Below are positions 27,388 through 39,837 of a DNA stretch of 47,372 nt, piece after piece (the first letter of the stretch is position 1; every line of letters starts with the position of its first letter). The notes beneath the pieces are model-generated. The model did no database searches, was not told the DNA's origin, and worked only from the letters and a program-made list of their open reading frames with translations. This DNA comes from Pelargonium nanum (Eukaryota; Streptophyta; Magnoliopsida; Geraniales; Geraniaceae): NCBI GenBank assembly GCA_036897485.1, contig JAYMTF010000178.1:1-47372 (forward strand), read 5' to 3'. Position numbers and translations under genes: made by a program.

Positions 27388-28559
27388 ATTGAGTCCAGAG
27401 AGGTTAGATGGGGCCGAGGTGGTTGGTTGCGGAGGTCACGATCAGGTCCTGTTTGGTTGGGTTGGTTTGGGGTTGGAGTTTGATAATCTGCTCCGGAGGA
27501 AGATGGAACCAACCTTTTGCGTGAGGCCACGCCACATGACACTTCGCTGTAGTGGGAGTAGTTTTGGAGATTTTGAAGGGCAATTGTAAATAGATAGGTT
27601 TATAAATGGTGAGTTTTGAGATTCAAGTAAAGTGCCATAATTATGTGACACACAATTGAATTTATGTATTGCATATATTGCCAAAAATAGAAGAAAAAAT
27701 AGGTGTCTTTGCTGCATTGTTTCGTTTACTTTAATGAATTTATCAAGCAATCGATTTGTCAATTGGTTATAGTTTAAGTAATTAGGAAAATGAGGTTGAT
27801 TGTAACTAAAAAAAGAGTAGTAAAAAAAAAAAGTTGGACTAGCTAGAATGTTTAAAAATTGCATTGTCCTTTTTTTTTTCTTTTGAAAAGTTAGACAATT
27901 TGTTTTTGATTAAACAACTTTTTATTTGATATTATGTTTTGTCCGTTGAAACCAATTCTCTAAATTTTCAACTCAATTACTAACTATAGAAATATAATTA
28001 TCGATCTTATGAGACTATTATTTTGAACTATTGTGATTTTACGAGAAAGTTTGATTCGATAACTCTGTGTTTATTTGTCAAAAAGAATTTTTTTTTGCGC
28101 TTACCACGTAACTACTTTGACCTTTCCCACCATCAAGAGATCAACATTATTTCTCGAGTCTCCAACCTTTCCCTCCTCTTCTCAAGATTTTTAGTATTCC
28201 ACTGTGTTCTTAATATATTCAAAACAATATGTTAACTAATTAGACAACGATAAATTAGCAATTAATTACTCCTTAGATTATTGAAGGAAATTAGTAATAT
28301 GTACATTCTTGCCACCTTTTGCTGACCAGCAGCTTATTCTTGTTCAAAATAATTGACGATTTTGGAATTTGATCATTTGACCATTCCCTTTCTCATCTAG
28401 AAAATACTGTGCTCAATTTAACCAAAACATGCATACTAGTTTATTTATCACATGGCCTTTCATACAATACAAGGGAAGTTTCTAATTGTTTTCCGATTAT
28501 CACTTTATATATTAGCGTGCAAGTGCCACCATGCAATATATACAACTGTATATATTTAT

Positions 28560-28608
28560 AAGGAGCTCACTTGTTTCAGAAAAAAGAGAAGAAAAAAAGG
28601 AGCTCACT
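28560..28608. repeat. Micro-insertion: A-rich filler flanked by 12-bp direct repeats
   Basis: AAGGAGCTCACT occurs at 28560-28571 and 28597-28608. The 25-base insert starts TGTTTCAG and continues as an A-rich tract broken by G. Confidence 0.7.
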
Positions 28609-29236
28609 AAATAGTGAAACCATACAAGAATGATAAATTTACGGAAATTAGTCTAAGTTGAAGGTGGAAATATGGGTTTTGGGATGGGTTTAGATAGTTT
28701 TATTTGCTCGGAATGAAATGGGCTTACCCTATGCAATCAGCTGGCTCGAAAGAATGGTAGGTTTGTTTAAGTTGAGAGTGACCGACCGCGGGTTGAAGTT
28801 GTGTCTCAAGTTTAAACTTTAAATTATACGTCACCAGAGCCAACCAAATTTTCGGTAGAATTGTTTTATACTATCTGAACCTTTAAATTTTAGAGACAGA
28901 TTTCAAATGCCTATGGAATCAAGTAAAGAAAATGTCAATTAGGCCTAATTAAGGAGCCACAAGCTGCATGCACATCTTGGCAAATAGCTCGTTCGTTCAA
29001 GGGACCACTTGAGTCGAAATAGATTAGAAAATTTTGACTTGATTTAAATGTCATTAAGTTTGTAGAATAGGGACAAGTCGTGGGAGGATGATTAAAGTTA
29101 CCCGATAAACTCCCTAAAGCTATTGCTATATTTGGTCTTATAAAGTCCCAATTAGTCATTTCATTTATTTGGTTTACCTCTGCTTATTGGACATAGAGAG
29201 TTTAAGGGTGTAAGAAAAGTTGTATAATGTGTGACT

Positions 29237-29284
29237 CAACAACTATAAGTTTTTTTTTTTTTTGAAGGGCAACAACTATAAGTT
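29237..29284. repeat. Micro-insertion: poly(T)-GAAGGG filler flanked by 15-bp direct repeats
   Basis: CAACAACTATAAGTT occurs at 29237-29251 and 29270-29284, identical. The 18-base insert is twelve T followed by GAAGGG (CCCTTC plus poly(A) on the other strand). Confidence 0.8.
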
Positions 29285-29501
29285 AAAAAGAGAATGTATA
29301 ATACAGGTTTGACTTCATTTAATTTAGAATAATTCAAATGCACGAGAAGATACGTCTTACTTATATTTTTATTTATACTCATGTTTTAAGAGAGGAAAGA
29401 AATTTCGAAGCCACTTCCATATCTCCTGTTTTGAACTATATTACGAAAATGCATCTAGGACAACATACTGTCTGACATTCATATTAATTTTGCATCTACT
29501 A

Positions 29502-29536
29502 AACATAATTTTTTTAGGTTAAATAGAACATAATTT
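29502..29536. repeat. Micro-insertion: TTTTAGGTTAAATAG flanked by 10-bp direct repeats
   Basis: AACATAATTT occurs at 29502-29511 and 29527-29536. The 15-base insert has only a short T run, so this is the weakest member of the set. Confidence 0.5.
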
Positions 29537-29924
29537 ATTTGTCTGAAGACACTTAAATTATAAACTTAAATAACAATTGTAAGTTCTTACTTTGTGCTAT
29601 TGAAAGCTATTTCATAATTTTATTTTGGGGCTGGAAATGAAAATTTCAACACATGATTGAGTTGCACAATAAAATAGCCTCTCTTTTTTATTTCATTCAA
29701 CTATTCAAGTAATGAGAGTGGAATTCAGTATGTTGAGGAGTTATTTTAAAGATCTCAGGCCCATTTAAGTGGCCCATACCGGCCCGGTGAAGATAGTCCA
29801 GTCCAGTGACCATTCCGTTGCCGATTACATGTCCGTCTCTCCGACTATTTTCAACCCATTTTGGCGTCAACTACCGTTGATTTGGAGGAAGCTCAGATCG
29901 GTAGCTCGGATTATGAAATCGAGA

Positions 29925-32727
29925 ATGCAAGGAGACGCATCAGGCATGGGCTATGGTCTCAAATACCAGGTCTGAAACACCAAGCCCTAATCGTCCGTCT
30001 CCTCAATTTTCAGTTTCTCAAACCTCTCTCCTTTTCCAGGCTCGATGCATTGCACACGTCAAAGCCGACACAGATCACACCAGCTTTCTCGCCGGCACGC
30101 TCAGCCTGAAAGAAGAAAATGAGGTCCATTCACTGTCATTTTCTTCAATTTATCGCTCAATTGATGTTTCTGTTCTCGTAATTCTGAAATCTTCCAGGTG
30201 CATTTGATCAGAGTGGCCTCAGGTGGCACTGGACTCGTCTGTGAGGGTCTGTTCTCGTATCCGAATGAGATTTTCGGATCTCTCATCCTGTCCCCATGAC
30301 CAGCGCAACTTCTCCACAGTCTTCTCTACCGGTAAGCCCTAAATTCTGGTAGCTTGAATCGTATTTCTGCAACATGACGGTTTTTTACTCGTGATTTTGT
30401 GCCATCTTTTTGTATTGATGGCGAATCTTATGGTGCAGCAATATGGCAGATCCCTGAGTTGTATGGCCAGTGGAATTCTCCTCAGTTGGAACAGATTGCT
30501 TCCCTTGATGGACATGTTGGTAAGGTTAATTGGTGAGTCTTTGTATTTTACTAGCTATAATGAGTTCAATTACCCTTAGTAGCCAAACCAGTAACCATGT
30601 GTTGTTTATAATGACTGTTAACTTAATTAGAATCTCTACATCTTATGATTATAATTAAAACTACGGGAAGAGTTAGAAGTATCCAAACATTTATATTGTA
30701 TCTGGGGCAGCTACACTTAGACAATCGATTAATTACTCATCCTATGCTTATGAGTTTGCCAAGTCTGTTATGTACTGTTATCTTGTGGTGATGATATGTT
30801 ACGTTGTGATAAATTGAAGAAAATGAATTTGAAGTTTGAATAAATTTATAGAAAAATCAGTGGACCTATTGAAATGTGATGGAAAGTTTATCAGTCTTAT
30901 GCTTGTGAATGTCCATCTAGCATCTCTTCCTATTAGAATGCTACCATTGTTACAGGTTACTGCAGAGGATGAATCGATCTGGGATACACGTATGGGACCT
31001 TAGGATGGTTCAAAAACCTATCGAAGAGCTCCCTGGACACACACTGGTAAGTGGCAAGGTAACATATTTGTCTATCTACTTTTGCTTTTCAGGTCTCTTT
31101 CATTTGCATTCTATATGATAAACTCCATTATGTGCCTTGTTATCATTTTTTGTAATAAACTTTGGTGTTTTATCTTACTTGTTTGAGTGGCTTGTATGAT
31201 TATTGACAGGCCATGGGCTATTAAGTTTAACCCTGAGTACAATGATCTGATTTTGGTTCTCTCTCTCACTCGCGCGCACACACACATTCATGCATCCTAT
31301 GGAAGTGTGTTTGAGCATCTTTGTACAGATTTATGACGTGCATGTGCTCATTTATGTGAGGAACGTTGGCTCAAATATTTTACTTAAGCTTATAGAAAAG
31401 AAGTCGTGATGAGCCTGTAGATTAGATTTCCATATTCATGTTGGCGAGTTTGTCCTCATGAGAGGTTATTAATCTAAAATAGCCCCTCTTTCTTCTAGTC
31501 ATATCATCACTCTTTTTTACAGAGTATTGGGAATATATTTTCTTATTATAGGATCATATTGTGTATGTATGAGCTTATTAGTATCCCTGCTATTAAAGAG
31601 GATGCAACCAATGTAAGGTTTATGACTCACACTCCTAAAATCTAATGAAAAAAATAAGAAATATTGAAATCCAATTCAGTTTTGCCCATATGGAGTATTA
31701 TAAAAACGAATGGAACTAGTCCAATTTCATAGGAAATAAGGTTAGGTTCATAATTTCTATCAACATGTTGTTGAATGTACCAATGAGATTAAACATTGCT
31801 TTTTATTCTAGTCATTATAATGACTAATAATTTTCTGACAGAAGGTCAGCTGTTGCAGAGTGCTGGAACAGACTCAACTGTCAATTTGTGGTTAACTTCT
31901 CCAACTAGCAGTGATGAGAAAACATCTGAGAGATCTTTTCCTTTCCCAGGATGTTCCAGAAATTCAATATTATTTGTTATTTCATATTCTGCTAGAATCT
32001 CTTAATGCTCCTAGCAGTCTGGCTGAGTCACCAACCCAGACTAATCAGTTACTTAACTCATACAGTGACTAAGAAGATAGTGTTTATGGTATCCACTGCA
32101 ACTTTGGTTTTGTATACCCTTGAGTTGCTAATTAAACATACCAAAATCAACCTGTTCATGTTTTAACTAACAGGTCTTGCTTGGAGTTCTTGTGAGCCTT
32201 GGATCTTTGCCTCATTATCCTATGATGGGAGGGTAAGAACTTCAATAGTCTATCTTTGAAACCGGAGGAAGTTTTTATTCTTAATCTTCTAGAAGAGGGA
32301 AGGTTTTAAGACATTCTAGACCAATATGTTAATTTGCTCAGCCCTTTCTTCACTTGTCAATGGCACCGTAATTTTTATGCTAGAACTTGTCACGGGGTCT
32401 GCTGGTACCTTTTTCATTTATTCTTCAATCAGGTTTAAATATGCATTAGATGCCTCGTCTGTCCATGTGATATAAACCGGCAAATGTTGTCGTTAATTTG
32501 CCGAGCACAGTGCTCAGTTTAGACTCAAAACTGTGCCAAAGGAACACACATTTTTTGCTTGGCTGTCCACCCAAAAACTGAAATCACCACTGGCAATATA
32601 GAGCAGACTACAAATCCCACTTGGCATTTCTGCTGGAAAGCTTACTATGAACTCACTTTTCTCTGTTTTCCCCATGCTTTTGCAGGTAGTTGTAGAATCT
32701 GAGAAGCTATATATCACCAAAAAATGA
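29925..32727 (+). pseudogene. Decayed, intron-containing copy of the EIPR1/TSSC1 WD40 gene
   Basis: Exon remnants: 29925-29969 (MQGDASGMGYGLKYQ), 30040-30123, 30198-30331, 30421-30532, 30956-31046, 31210-31255, 31859-31932, 32018-32088, 32174-32232 and 32686-32727 (stop). They spell the plant EARP-interacting/TSSC1-like WD40 protein, including HTSFLAGTLSLKEENE, SPQLEQIASLDGHVGKVN, FNPEYNDLIL, SAGTDSTVNLWLTSPTSSDE and EPWIFASLSYDGR. Lesions: one extra base near 30271-30276; loss of the acceptor AG before 30421 (reads TG); the exons encoding the middle WD repeats absent between 30533 and 30955; four extra bases near 30973-30978; donor GT changed to AT at 31933; stop TAA at 32070-32072. Most introns keep clean GT-AG ends, so it arose by DNA duplication, not by retroposition. 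The intact gene acts with the EARP complex in endosomal recycling and dense-core vesicle transport in animals; this copy cannot make it. Confidence 0.88.
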
Positions 32728-33277
32728 AGTTAAAAATGCTGGATATAAGATTCTCCTCGTCATTCTTTTGGTCTATGCCTATGTCCACATGCTCGTTATT
32801 GCGATGAATACTACATGCGCTCTATGTAAACTGGATAATGTATTTCGTTCATGGCTTGAAATGCAAGGTTCGATTCGATGACTTTGCACGAAACATTAGC
32901 TTCACACTTCAAAATTGTGATTTTAATGAAAAATTATTCAGAAAACAATGTTTAATGTTGTTGTATTTGATTCTTCCTCTGTTTCTACCAAACTGATTAG
33001 TTTCAAAATCTCTTTCAGTTTGAGTCGTAGATGATAGTATAAGGTAAGGTGATCCATTCATTGTCCGTACAAATAGATAGACAGGACAGCTTTGCTCACA
33101 CCTCAAATTTATCATTTGTTTATGTTTTAGATCCTTTTCGCTTTATGATATAAGTGACATCGAGCTTATCCAAACCGACGGTGACAAGATGAGTCAGATA
33201 CTACACAAATGTTTGAAATGTGCCTCACAGTTGAGTTTCCTGGTTCAAATGCTGACTCAGCTTCTATTTTTGCTTTT
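32728..33277. other. Spacer between the EIPR1 pseudogene and the G-box cluster
   Basis: 3' flank of the pseudogene. No gene or repeat is seen. Confidence 0.6.
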
Positions 33278-33522
33278 CACGTGGCACTCTCACCCACCAC
33301 GAACGCTACTGCCACGTGCCGCATGACACATAAGCCTCCACGTCAGTGGCCATGAGTTATCAGCATCTCATGGTGAACAGGTGCTGCCAAGTCAACTAGT
33401 TGACACGTGGTGCGACACTAGAGAAGAAGAAGAGAGAAACATAGTACGAGTGTGGTTGGATAAGGCGAAAAGGACACGTGCTTTGTTGTGTCGGCTCTTG
33501 GGCAGTCACTTGGTGCCACGTA
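33278..33522. promoter_or_regulatory. Cluster of G-box/ABRE (ACGT-core) elements
   Basis: Perfect CACGTG at 33278, 33313, 33404 and 33475, plus CACGTC at 33339 and CACGTA at 33517: six ACGT cores in 245 bp. The flanks (CCACGTGCC, ACACGTGG) fit bZIP (ABF/HY5/GBF) or bHLH (PIF) binding sites. The nearest intact downstream gene is ESV1, starting about 1.1 kb to the right. The cluster could serve it from a distance or be the leftover promoter of something lost. Binding is inferred from motif only. Confidence 0.6.
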
Positions 33523-33639
33523 AAATAGAGCATAGATTCTGATCTGTTGAGTAGGATTAGGAAGATACGCTTCATGTGGAACTCAACTGGCAGCCAACTA
33601 TACTATACTTTACATGGATCTCCACATAAATACATATTC

Positions 33640-34200
33640 TTTTTTTTTTTTTGTAAAGCGGTCGATATTTATAAATATTTTTATTGACCCAAGGGGTCAA
33701 TTACGGAGATTCTCATATATATTTCTGGGGTCCATTTAATAACACAACAAAATTAATTTAAGTAACATATTTTTTTTTTACAGGAAGTAACATAAATTTT
33801 AGTTAAAAGTCTCTCAAATTTAACAACAAATATTCTAGTTTCTTATCATGATATATATCAAATCATTTTTAGATTATGTTTAATCTAAATTTGAATTAGA
33901 TTGCATATCTTTAACAACCCAGTAGTTGAAAAAAGAAGACTCAAAATTGACATTATGTTGAAAATAAATACTATTTATTTTTAAAATTAAATTAAAAAGA
34001 AGATTAAGGAAAACTTTTAAAATTAAAAAACAAACCTCCAAGATAGCTAAAGTTGATTATGCTTTTGCCACATGGGTTCAACTTGGAAGTTGGTACTTTA
34101 AAATTAAGTTTAATCATGTGCTAAACATGACTAAAATAATTGTAACAAAAATTAAAAAAAATATTTGTTGGGCCCTGAAGTGACAAGTACAGGACCCATG
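33640..34200. other. AT-rich spacer with poly(T) tracts
   Basis: Contains a 12-base T run at about 33642 and the micro-insertion at 33760-33794. No gene is seen. Confidence 0.6.
33760..33794. repeat. Micro-insertion: poly(T)-ACAGG filler flanked by 10-bp direct repeats
   Basis: AAGTAACATA occurs at 33760-33769 and 33785-33794. The 15-base insert is ten T followed by ACAGG (CCTGT plus poly(A) on the other strand). Confidence 0.65.
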
Positions 34201-34252
34201 AACGATCAGATCCAACCCGACCGCAGGAGTGAACAGACGGCTGATTTCGCGA

Positions 34253-34322
34253 CACGTGGAGGGCCCATAGAGGAACATTGTATAGAGAAAACAGGAGAGT
34301 GGGGCCGCCTCCTGCTCACGTG
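34253..34322. promoter_or_regulatory. Two proximal G-boxes of ESV1
   Basis: CACGTG at 34253-34258 and 34317-34322, about 400 and 330 bp upstream of the ESV1 start codon, just before a CT-rich leader (34370-34640). The position fits light-, clock- or ABA-responsive bZIP/bHLH control, which would suit a starch-turnover gene. This is inference from motif and position. Confidence 0.55.
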
Positions 34323-34650
34323 TAATGATTAAATCCCGGGATTCGCAGCCATTGCCGAAGAACCACCACCGATCTCATCTCTCTCTTCGCTCTCTCTTTC
34401 AAAACTCAAATTTTCTCTTGACTCTCAGTCAAATGTTCCTCAACAAATATTCTTCCGATATTTTCTCTTCTTCTTCTTCGTCTTCTCCCATTGCTGCATT
34501 GCTCAATTTCTCTATTTCTACATCTCCATTCTTCTAAAACTCTCAGGTTTCTGCTTCCTATATCTCTGCTCTCTGCTACGCCCATTCCACTTCCATCTTC
34601 TTCTTCTTGTTTTTCGGATGGCATTTTCGTGAAACTCTCCCTCTCTGGCC

Positions 34651-37600
34651 ATGGCTGCGACTTCTAGAGGTTTTCCGGCTCACTTTGATTTGAAGCTCCG
34701 TGAACTCCACAATAGCAATGTGCTGAAGCAGCAGCTGCGACGGAGGAGAGTGAGAATCGCCGCTGCTGATCGAGTCGGGGCGGGGTGTCGAATCGCCTGC
34801 TGCTGCTCCGACTCGGTGGTTCCGATTCGGGGAGCATCTCCGCGGAAGACGGTGGAGAAGGTCGAGGAATGGCGCAAGAGGAGCCCTCGCCGTGCTAGAG
34901 TTCAGGCTACTCCTGCGATGCCCTTTCCTTCTCCTCAGTATGTCTCTCTCGCTATTGATGCTACTGGATTTTCTGTGTGTACTGTGTCTGGTTCTTCACT
35001 TCGTATTTAGCTTTGATTTATTTGTTTTTATTGAAATGCTGGATGGATTGATCTGCTGAATTTAGTAGAAATGTCTAGAACTCTCAGCTCAAAGTGTTTT
35101 AGTTACTGTGTTAGCAATGAGCAGTGGCACTTTTAATCATTCGTATGGAAATAGTATTGGGCTAGATATTGGCTTCAGCGAAGCTGGGATCTATGGATAC
35201 TGTATTGTATTTTTCTCAGTGATGAAATATATTTGGAGCTAGGAGCAGCTGCTGCAAATGAATTTGAATTGTTTAGGGGATCGCTTAGTAGGTTGCATGA
35301 CAAGCGTGGGTTGATTGTGTCTTTATGTTTTGAGTTCAGTGCCAGCCTCCAAAATGTGTCCTTAATGAGCTATAGTTCTGGGCATGAACATAGTGATAAT
35401 TTGAATTGGTGAAAAGAATTCAGTTATGTAAATTAGTTTGGTAGTTTCTTTTATGTTAAATCAACTGATGACCATCTGGGTTAGCTGATGCACAAGTGTG
35501 AACTGGTTCCCCAAAAGGTTTTGATGCCACTTAAACAGTTGCCATTATTTTTACCAAATATGATATGACTATACTCTCACAAAGTGGTGGCGGGCACCAG
35601 ATTGCAATTTGTGAACTTAGCTCCCAGAATTATGAGTACTTTTTAGGATATTGCTAGCACAACCTACTTTGGTAGTGTTTGAATTAGAATTTTTTGTTAG
35701 GAATGGGAATCAAGAATAAGAATGGGAATGAGATTCTCATTGTTCATGTTTGGATTATTTATTGGTCATGAGAATGGCTCTGGAATGGGAATCTCTTTTC
35801 TATTCCCATTTCAATTTTTTTTTTAATCCAAACTCTACCTTGCAATATAAGAGGGATGAATAATTACCGTTTGGATTATTTATTGGTCATGAGAATGGCT
35901 CTGGAATAGGAATCTCTTTTCTATTCCCATTTCAATTTTTTTTTAATCCAAACTCTACCTTGCAATATAAGAGGGATGAATAATTACCGTTTTGTGCTTT
36001 TTGAGGGTTCTCTACTACCAGTATAAAATTGCATTTTCCAGCCCTCAGGCTTCTTTGAATCTACTAGGTAGACAGTATATTTCAAATAAATAACTGAACC
36101 GTATTTAGCCACTACAAAATGTGATCTTCACTAAGCTTATCATGTTGCTTCACATTGTGATTGATACAGATCCCATTTTGCTTCCAAACAAGAAAAGTTC
36201 TATCCTCGCTGTACCCCTACACCTTCTGGTCCACAGTCCCGTGATACTCCACCAAAAAGAGGTAATTTGTGTTACCTTAGTGTATATGTTGGTAAAAAAA
36301 TCTTGGTCTAGATGATGTTAAATTGCAGATCTGGTATGGAATACTATCAGTTCAAGCATTAGATTATCTATATTGGCAATGCATCATTCCTAATTCTATG
36401 TTTACTGGTTCTCAAGATACCGGTATTGCAAATGAGAAGGACTGGGGCATCAACTTATTAAATGAACATGTTAATGAATCTGGTACAAATGAAGATGGCA
36501 GTACCTGGTATCGAGAAAGTGGGGAGAACCTGGGCGAAAATGGATACAGATGTAGATGGGCAAGGATGGGTGGCCAATACCATGATGGTTCCTCAGAATG
36601 GAAAGAAACGGTATAAATCTTTCATCTCATTTAATTTTTTAAAGTTAAAGTATTGCTGATATTGGGACATTTGAACCTTTTTATGCTACTAATCACGTGT
36701 CATTAACTTTGTAAAATGTTCCTACATTGACATTGTTCTCATAACACCATTAAGTATCATCCCAGGTGGATGTATTAATTGGATTTGTTGATCTCATTGA
36801 CAGTGGTGGGAGAAGAGTGACTGGACCGGATACAAAGAGTTAGGTATATTACACCTCATTTACTAGATGTTATGATCAGTATGGACCATTTATTATAATT
36901 TTTTGATTTATGAAAAATCATGTTAAATCTTATATCTTTGTAACGAATCTGGCTGTAATTATTATTCATTGATCTTGCGAACTGAGAATTTTCCTGATTT
37001 TGATTTTTCTATTCTCATATTGTTTTCTTGACTTCTTGCACTGGTTTCATGCTTGTACTAAATAAGTAATGTTTTGGTACTACCACATAAACATACAACG
37101 AAGGATATCCAAGAACAGATAAAAAATATTGTAGGTAAGAAAAATCCTACCAATGCTTTTGTCTAAAATATATTTTGACCTCATACTATAAAATAGTTTT
37201 TGGGTCGTTAAAGATTTCATGGCATTCAGAAAGCTTGATGTGATCATGGAATCCCCATGGATAACATTAGAAGGGGCTGACTTCAAAACAGAAACTCCTA
37301 CTCTTATCATTTTGCTTTATATGAATTAACAGATGAATATAATTTCTCTCCACAGTTATATTGTTATGTTCTCTCTCTAGCTTTTATTGGATTAATAAAT
37401 TATAACTCTTAATGAAGAAAAAGGGCTTTTAAAACTTGGAAAAGAAAAGAATGATGGATAGAAATAATTTAAAAAATTGTTTTGGTTTATGTACTTGTTT
37501 TAATGTGTAGGTCGCATATGAATAGGATAAATGTGTGTTGTATTTTTTTTGTTGGAGTTTTACTAGGAATAATTTGAGATGGATATCATATGCAATACGA

Positions 37601-39837
37601 ATGATCTATTTCCTGTTTATATTTATCAATATGCACAACACAATATATGTTTCCACTCAGTTATGTGGTACTCTTAACACAATGCATATTCTCATTAGTT
37701 TAAGTTAATAGGTGTGGAAAAATCTGGAAGAAATGCTGAAGGGGATTCATGGTGGGAGACTTGGAATGAAGTGCTTCATCAAGATGAGTGGAGGTCCTTA
37801 CTTCATAATTGTAGACTTGATAACTGTTGATGGCTTGATTTCTTTTTCACAAACTTCTATTAAACTTCATCATTATTATGAATTGCAGTAATCTAGCAAG
37901 GATAGAAAGGAGTGCGCAGAAACAAGCAAAATCTGGCACTGAGAATGCTGGATGGCATGAAAAATGGTAACCTAATTTCATTCCTTCAAAGATTGTATTT
38001 ACTTCCAAAATATGTGAGCAACAAGGGAGTAACTATTTTACGTTGACAATATATTCATTTTCTATGCAGGTGGGAGAAGTATGATGCTAAAGGATGGACC
38101 GAGAAAGGGGCACACAAATATGGTAGACTGAATGAACAGTCATGGTGGGAGAAGTGGGGAGAGCACTATGATGGAAGGGGATCTGTTCTCAAATGGTTTT
38201 CTTTTACCCCCTTTCAAATTAATCTGAGTAAAATTTTGCTTTGTGGATTGCTTTATAAATGAGAAAAACAAAAACAAAAACAATGCCAGATTGATCTTTT
38301 GGCTGCAACTGGAAAGTCTTGTTGGGGCAATAGATTTGGACTCCTCGTCTTCCATTAAATGTTCAAGGACCTAGTAATTTAGGTATAGTGTGGTGCTATA
38401 TATTATATGTGTGCACGCACGCACGCGCAGCCACAACAGGCGATACATTGTTATTTGTCTGCCATTTAGTAATTAGTTGGATAGACAGGTATGGAACATA
38501 AACATGCTGTGTGGATTTATGAGGGGATTGTGATAGTTTTCATAATTAATTTGTCTTTCTTGTCTTGATAGTATTAGTGCTTTGGAAATATTTAATAGAT
38601 CACCCAAAGTGTTATGTTTTCTTAGTATTTTTTGTTAAACACGTTGAGAGTTGCACTAATATTCCTTTTCTTACTCCTCAGGACAGATAAATGGGCTGAG
38701 ACTGAACTCGGAACAAAATGGGGAGACAAGTGGGAAGAGAAATTTTTTGCTGGCATAGGTTCACGTCAAGGGGAAACATGGCATGTATCTCCCAGTGGCG
38801 AACGTATGATACATCCTTCTATTAGTTAAGAAAATGTTTCATTTACCCTTCATTTTCTTCTGTGGTTAATATAATCTTTGTTCTCTGATGGCCATTTTAC
38901 GTTTCTTATGTTACCAGTCATGAACCATCATATTAGGAGTTTATCTTGCGGCAACCAGCTAACTTATATTCATATTTGCACACCTTGAAACTCCAAACAG
39001 AAACATCGAATTTCTACCGCCCTATATGGTTACAGTACTATACTAAGATCCATGCAAATATTCCCCCTCAAGATCCCGAAAATCCTTAATTGGGCAGATT
39101 TCTTCATACATGCATGTGATTTTCTTTTCTATTAGCATATATCTTGTTTAACCATATTGATACTTTGACATGGCGTCCTGGTTTTACTTTAAGCAGCTTA
39201 AGAGGTATGAAATTACTAAGAACTTGTCTTTTCTCATGTTCAGGATGGTCAAGGACATGGGGAGAAGAGCATTTTGGAAATGGGTAATGAAAATCAACTT
39301 CCATAACCCTTTCAGACTAGTGATTTTTTTTTTTTTAATTTCAAAATGGTATACCATGCCAAGAGGGAAGTTTTTAGCTTTACTTGCTGATATGGATGGG
39401 TAGGACTATCTTTTGTGTACAAGTCTTTTTGTATTGTACTGTATGCTGGACTACAAACCCGTTTTCCTTCTATCTTTTGCAGTAAAGTGCACAAATATGG
39501 GAAGAGTACAACAGGTGAAAGCTGGGATATTGTCGTGGATGAAGAAACCTACTACGAGTATGTTTTGCTATTTTACCTTAACTGGTTATATAACGAATTG
39601 AAATCGGGGTTCCACTGACATTATCGATTCAAACAAAAATTTGATGTGGCGTCATGTTTGTGTTTCAGGGCTGAACCTCATTATGGGTGGGCGGATGTTG
39701 TGGGTGATTCAAGCCAGTTGCTATCTATCAAACCTCTGGATAGGCCACCTGGTGTCTTCCCAAATATGGACTTCGGGTCATCCTTATCATCTTCAGATGA
39801 TGACGACCCGTCAGGTTTGCCTCCCCCTTCAGAATAA
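34651..39837 (+). CDS. ESV1: EARLY STARVATION 1-like starch-binding protein, chloroplastic
   Basis: Eleven exons: 34651-34937, 36170-36261, 36417-36610, 36804-36843, 37712-37793, 37889-37966, 38070-38195, 38682-38803, 39244-39283, 39483-39557 and 39669-39837. All joints are GT-AG and frame-consistent; 434 aa. The first 60-70 residues are basic and Ser/Ala-rich with few acids, as in a plastid transit peptide. From NEKDWGINLLNEHVNESGT onward comes the Trp- and aromatic-rich family domain with regular WWEKW-type repeats (ETWWEKSDWTGYKEL, SWWETWNEVLHQDEW, SWWEKWGEHYDG, KWGDKWEEKFF). The C-terminus is acidic then proline-rich (SSDDDDPSGLPPPSE). ESV1 and its paralogue LESV bind glucans inside starch granules and control amylopectin phase and night-time degradation. 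The length and Pro-rich tail fit ESV1 better than the longer LESV; that assignment is moderately sure. Confidence 0.92.
35748..35988. repeat. Near-identical 121/120-bp tandem duplication in ESV1 intron 1
   Basis: Copy 1 is 35748-35868 and copy 2 is 35869-35988. They differ by one substitution (GGAATGGGAA against GGAATAGGAA) and one T in a T run. Each copy begins GTTTGGATTA and contains the inverse TAATCCAAAC about 75 bases in, so each unit carries a small hairpin. The bases before copy 1 (35690-35747) hold related GGAATGGGAATC-type sequence, suggesting a MITE-like source. Confidence 0.9.
38407..38430. repeat. Short CG/CA-rich simple repeat in ESV1 intron 7
   Basis: GTGTGCACGCACGCACGCGC, an alternating purine-pyrimidine run of about 24 bases inside the intron between the exons ending 38195 and starting 38682. 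Confidence 0.7.

Larger units (their letters stand above)
27390..29924. other. Intergenic region between the DUF7796-like gene and the EIPR1 pseudogene
   Basis: Promoter of the DUF7796-like gene on the left. Three micro-insertions with direct repeats occur (28560-28608, 29237-29284, 29502-29536). A minus-strand frame at 28935-29159 has no recognisable family. No gene is supported. Confidence 0.6.

Noticed and set aside
28935-29159. 74-codon minus-strand frame with a retroelement-like flavour
   Set aside because: I could not match it to gag, protease, integrase or reverse transcriptase motifs, and no LTR or TIR flanks it.
32860-33260. GGTTCGATTC-like and GGTTCAAAT-like strings that recall a tRNA T-arm
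   Set aside because: No acceptor stem, anticodon arm or D-arm can be built around them. No tRNA gene is supported anywhere in the window.
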